Origin: Neoroseomonas marina
Lineage (GTDB): Bacteria > Pseudomonadota > Alphaproteobacteria > Acetobacterales > Acetobacteraceae
Length of the DNA: 64,000 nucleotides
Assembly: GCF_012927745.1 (NCBI RefSeq)
Contig: NZ_JABBKX010000007.1
Location: forward strand, 1-64,000
Direction of reading: 5' to 3'
Shown: in pieces, positions 61,520 through 64,000 of the stretch
Layout: every line of letters begins with the position of its first letter
Position numbering within the stretch: the stretch's first letter is position 1
The notes under the pieces: generated by a model
The model's database searches: none
What the model was told of the DNA's origin: nothing
The model's input: the letters and a program-made list of their open reading frames with translations, nothing else
Made by a program: the position numbers and the translations under genes

Positions 61520-62650
61520 CTAGATGTAGTGTTCCGCGAGCGGCCGGAAGCCGTTGAAGGACTGCGAGGCGTAGGAGGTGACGTAGGCGCCGGTCGACAG
61601 CAGCTCGACCCGGTCGCCGTCGGTCAGCGCCATCGGCAGGCGGTAGTTCGACTTCTCGTACAGCGTGTCGGTGCTGTCGCAGGTCGGGCCGGCGATGGTC
61701 ACCGGGCCGTCCGCGGTGCCGTCATGGGGCGTGCGGAAGGCGTATTTGATCGCCTCGCCCTCGGTCTCGGCCAGGCCGCCGAAGCGCCCGATGTCGAGAT
61801 AGACCCAACGCACCGGATCGTCCTTGCCCTTGCGGGAGACGAGCACGACCTCGGCCGAGACCACGCCGGCGTCGCCGACCATGAAACGGCCGGGCTCGAC
61901 CAGCATCTCCGGCAGGTCGTTGCCGAAATGCTGGGTCATGGCGCCCATGATGGCGTTGCCGAAATCGTCGATGCCCGGCACCTCGGCGCGGTAGCGCACC
62001 GGGTAGCCGCCGCCGAGGTTCACCATGCGCAGCTTCACCCCGGCCTCCTTGAGGTCGGTGAAGAGCATGGCGACGCGCGCGATCGCCCCTTCATAGGCGG
62101 CCGTGCTGGTCTGCTGGCTGCCGACATGGAAGGAGATGCCATAGGGGTCGAGGCCGAGCGTGCGGGCCTGCACCATCAGGTCGCGCGCCATCTCGAGCTC
62201 GCAGCCGAACTTGCGGCTGAGCGGCCATTCGGCGCCCTTGTTCTCGACCAGGATGCGGCAATAGACGCGCGCGCCGGGGGCGTTCTTCGCGATCTTCAGC
62301 AGCTCGGGCTCGCTGTCGAAGGCGAAGAGCGTCACGCCCGCTTCGTGCGCGGCCTTGATGGCCGACGCCTTCTTGATGGTGTTGCCGTAGGAGATCGCCT
62401 CCGGCCGCGCGCCGGCGGCCAGGCACGCCTCGATTTCTTCCCACGACGCGGCGTCGAAGGAGGAGCCGAGGCCCGTCAGGCGCTCGAGGATCGGCGCGGC
62501 CGGGTTGGCCTTCACGGCGTAGTAGACGCGCGCGAGCGGCAGCGCGGCCTTCAGCCGGCGGTAGTTCGCCTCCACCCGGTCCACGTCGAGGACGAGACAG
62601 GGCGTGGCGGGCGCGTGGTCGCGCAGGAACTGGGCGATCTTCGGGGTCAT
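61520..62650 (-). CDS. Ornithine decarboxylase, type III PLP (eukaryotic-like)
   Basis: A 376-residue alanine-racemase-fold decarboxylase making putrescine. Lys47 in RVYYAVKANPAA binds PLP, the HVGSQQ and GGGYP phosphate motifs follow (175 and 213 onward), EPGR lies at 252, and the catalytic Cys324 is in GPTCDSTDTLYEK, whose CDSTD is typical of ornithine/lysine decarboxylases rather than diaminopimelate decarboxylase. The ATG at 62650 has GGAGAGG upstream. A leader of up to 200 bases with strong hairpins precedes it, and an intrinsic terminator follows, so it is monocistronic. Confidence 0.92.
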   Translation of the reverse strand: MTPKIAQFLRDHAPATPCLVLDVDRVEANYRRLKAALPLARVYYAVKANPAAPILERLTGLGSSFDAASWEEIEACLAAGARPEAISYGNTIKKASAIKAAHEAGVTLFAFDSEPELLKIAKNAPGARVYCRILVENKGAEWPLSRKFGCELEMARDLMVQARTLGLDPYGISFHVGSQQTSTAAYEGAIARVAMLFTDLKEAGVKLRMVNLGGGYPVRYRAEVPGIDDFGNAIMGAMTQHFGNDLPEMLVEPGRFMVGDAGVVSAEVVLVSRKGKDDPVRWVYLDIGRFGGLAETEGEAIKYAFRTPHDGTADGPVTIAGPTCDSTDTLYEKSNYRLPMALTDGDRVELLSTGAYVTSYASQSFNGFRPLAEHYI

Positions 62651-63024
62651 CGCCGCACCTCTCCAGGCTCCGGTGGGCCGCCTGTCCAGGCGACGACCCA
62701 AGGTTGACGAAACGGTCGAACGAACCAGCGACCAAAGTGGGCCGCCCGGCATGCCGGGCGGGGTTGCCAGAACGCTTGACGTCGTTGCGTAAACCCTTTG
62801 GCCGGAACGGCCGGGGGCCAGAGGCACGTGCGTACTGCGTCTGAGCGGCGCTATACGCCCGCGCCCCCCGGGCGCAAAGAGGAAAATGCGCCGGGGCCGA
62901 AGTTTTTTCTCAGCCCGGCCGGATTGCCCGGAAATGGGCCCGGAAGGCCGGGGGTGTCTCGGGTGTTTCGACCAGCGGGCCCGGCGAATCGCCGGAACCA
63001 TACCGGTCCGCGGGGCGGCGCCCG
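62651..63024 (-). promoter_or_regulatory. Long structured leader and candidate promoter of ornithine decarboxylase
   Basis: This 374-bp gap carries no gene. On the minus strand a plausible promoter is TTGCGC (62878-62873), 16-bp spacer, TATAGC (62856-62851), giving a leader of about 195 bases. The leader has a perfect 20-bp palindrome CCGCCCGGCATGCCGGGCGG (62761-62742), plus GGCCG-TTC-CGGCC and CCGCCTG...CAGGCGG type hairpins before the ribosome binding site. Leader RNAs upstream of alphaproteobacterial ornithine decarboxylase genes (speF motif) are known; whether this is one I cannot tell without a covariance search. The part beyond the promoter toward 63024 is GC-rich and holds the end of the ferritin-like gene's transcript. 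Confidence 0.4.
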
Positions 63025-63885
63025 TCAGGCCGCGCGGGATTGCGCGTTCGCGTTCTCGTTCGCCGCCTTGCGCAGCGCCTGCTGGTAGCGGTCACGCCGC
63101 CACTGCAGCAGCCGCCAGGCGCCCTTGGCCGCGATGTCCGACATGCGCCCGCGGGGCTCGAGGCCGATCGTCTTGAAGATCATGCCCATGCCGCGCTCGA
63201 TGTGGCGAAAACGGTAGAAGCCCATGGCCCGACCCATGTAGCCGCTGATGCAGCGGTCATGGTCGTAGGGCATGCCCTCGGCCTCATTGCCGCAGTGGAA
63301 GGCGTAGGCGAGCTCGTCATCCTCGCTTTCCCCGATGCGACCCAGGGCGACGCGCAGGCGCTTCGCGAAGGAAAGCTTCTCGCGCGCCAGGTAGCGCTTC
63401 ATGTGGTCGTAGAACAGCTTGAAGTGCCGATACTCGTCGGCCGCGATCAGCCGGCAGACCTGCCTGAGCACAGGTTCCTCGGTCGAATCGCCGAGGGCCG
63501 AGTAGTAGGAGGAGGTCCCGGTCTCGACCATGCAGCGGGCGATCAACTCGCCGGTGCGCGACCCGCGGATCGAGGCCTCGGCGTCGAGCTGGATCTTGTA
63601 GCCGGCCCGGTAGCGGGCGAAGGCCTCCTGGAAGTTCCAGGTCGGATCAGCGATCTCGCCCCAACGGCCGAGCGCGTCGCCGTGCTGCGTCTCCTCCACG
63701 CCCCAATGTTCCGCCGCCGCCTGGAAGTCCGGGTCGTCGGCGAAGACACGGGTGAGGTAGGTGACGTAGTCGGCCGCGTTCCGCTCGACCATGGCCGCGG
63801 CCTTCACCAGCGGCACGATCTCCGGGTCCACCTTGGAGGGGTCGAAGCGGTCCCAGCCGATCTCGTCGATGTGCCAGTGCTTCAT
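63025..63885 (-). CDS. Ferritin-like diiron-domain protein
   Basis: A 286-residue protein with a four-helix ferritin-like core. Two E-x-x-H-type ligand motifs are visible: VEETQHGDALG near 62-72 and AADEYRHFKLFYDH near 149-162, with further Glu candidates in MVERNAADYV and MVETGTSSYY. The fold resembles acyl-ACP desaturase/rubrerythrin relatives; a C-terminal 100-residue helical part with Arg-rich segments follows. No membrane helix or signal. An oxygenase or desaturase role on a lipid or ACP-bound substrate is possible; the family has no settled function. Its start codon lies 115 bases inside the window edge. Confidence 0.8.
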   Translation of the reverse strand: MKHWHIDEIGWDRFDPSKVDPEIVPLVKAAAMVERNAADYVTYLTRVFADDPDFQAAAEHWGVEETQHGDALGRWGEIADPTWNFQEAFARYRAGYKIQLDAEASIRGSRTGELIARCMVETGTSSYYSALGDSTEEPVLRQVCRLIAADEYRHFKLFYDHMKRYLAREKLSFAKRLRVALGRIGESEDDELAYAFHCGNEAEGMPYDHDRCISGYMGRAMGFYRFRHIERGMGMIFKTIGLEPRGRMSDIAAKGAWRLLQWRRDRYQQALRKAANENANAQSRAA

Positions 63886-64000
63886 GCCAACCTCTTGCTT
63901 GCGGGCGCGAGCCCGGACGACGCGCGACGGCCTGCCATTTTCGCCCCGTGCGTGGTCGTTTCAAGGCAGCCGGCGCGTGCGGAGGCGGATCGTATGAAAG

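Overview
The window reads as a chromosomal segment of a very GC-rich alphaproteobacterium, most likely from Acetobacteraceae/Rhodospirillales (Roseomonas-like). The evidence is CtrA and a ChpT-like phosphotransferase, the alphaproteobacterial acpXL lipid A fatty-acid cluster, several Bug/TctC and family-5 ABC binding proteins, and a eukaryotic-type ornithine decarboxylase. Coding is dense on both strands, with many 4-base ATGA/GTGA overlaps and several GTG or TTG starts. I see no prophage, transposase or CRISPR array.

Layout: 0-6.5 kb holds tatA, a TerC membrane protein, a DUF3141 (PhaC-like) hydrolase, an orphan Bug protein and two facing lipoproteins (PEGA-like and CHAP). 6.6-13.5 kb holds a family-5 binding protein, a DUF35/thiolase pair, and an aminomutase-like enzyme plus amino-acid binding protein divergent from an RpiR regulator with a clear operator. 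13.5-18.2 kb holds an aspzincin peptidase, tcuAB for tricarballylate oxidation with a divergent GntR regulator, and an HxlR regulator. 18.3-28.5 kb holds binding proteins, an M20 hydrolase, NIPSNAP, enoyl-CoA hydratase, GNAT, gluQ, an esterase, an HNH nuclease, coq7, dsbB and a GST. 28.6-34.5 kb holds a cupin, tRNA-Leu(CAA) and the complete acpXL-fabZXL-fabF2XL-fabF1XL-adh2XL-lpxXL series for very-long-chain acylation of lipid A. 35.5-42.5 kb holds ctrA facing cheA-cheW-cheY-cheB-cheR, with a chpT-like gene directly upstream of cheA. 42.5-48.6 kb holds DUF3553, a TauE/SafE carrier, moaA, a nitrilase-like amidase, nadK, an MFS carrier and an FkbM methyltransferase. 48.6-55.8 kb is a dipeptide/oligopeptide ABC operon with two divergent paralogous binding proteins. 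55.9-64 kb holds gdx (sugE) behind a guanidine-II riboswitch, aroQ-accB-accC, thiS-thiG, aat, an Lrp regulator, ornithine decarboxylase with a long structured leader, and a ferritin-like diiron protein.

The least ordinary material is non-coding. One is a palindromic, REP/BIME-like repeat in three copies (two paired, one single) that sits a few bases from stop codons. A second is a ~125-bp 3'-flanking element in two copies, with matching hairpins whose stems differ in sequence but not in form. Others are the guanidine-II riboswitch, the RpiR operator, and the hairpin-rich leader of the ornithine decarboxylase gene. Among proteins, the ketosynthase-like FabF2XL without its catalytic Cys/His, the hybrid CheA-REC beside ChpT, and a bacterial aspzincin peptidase deserve attention.
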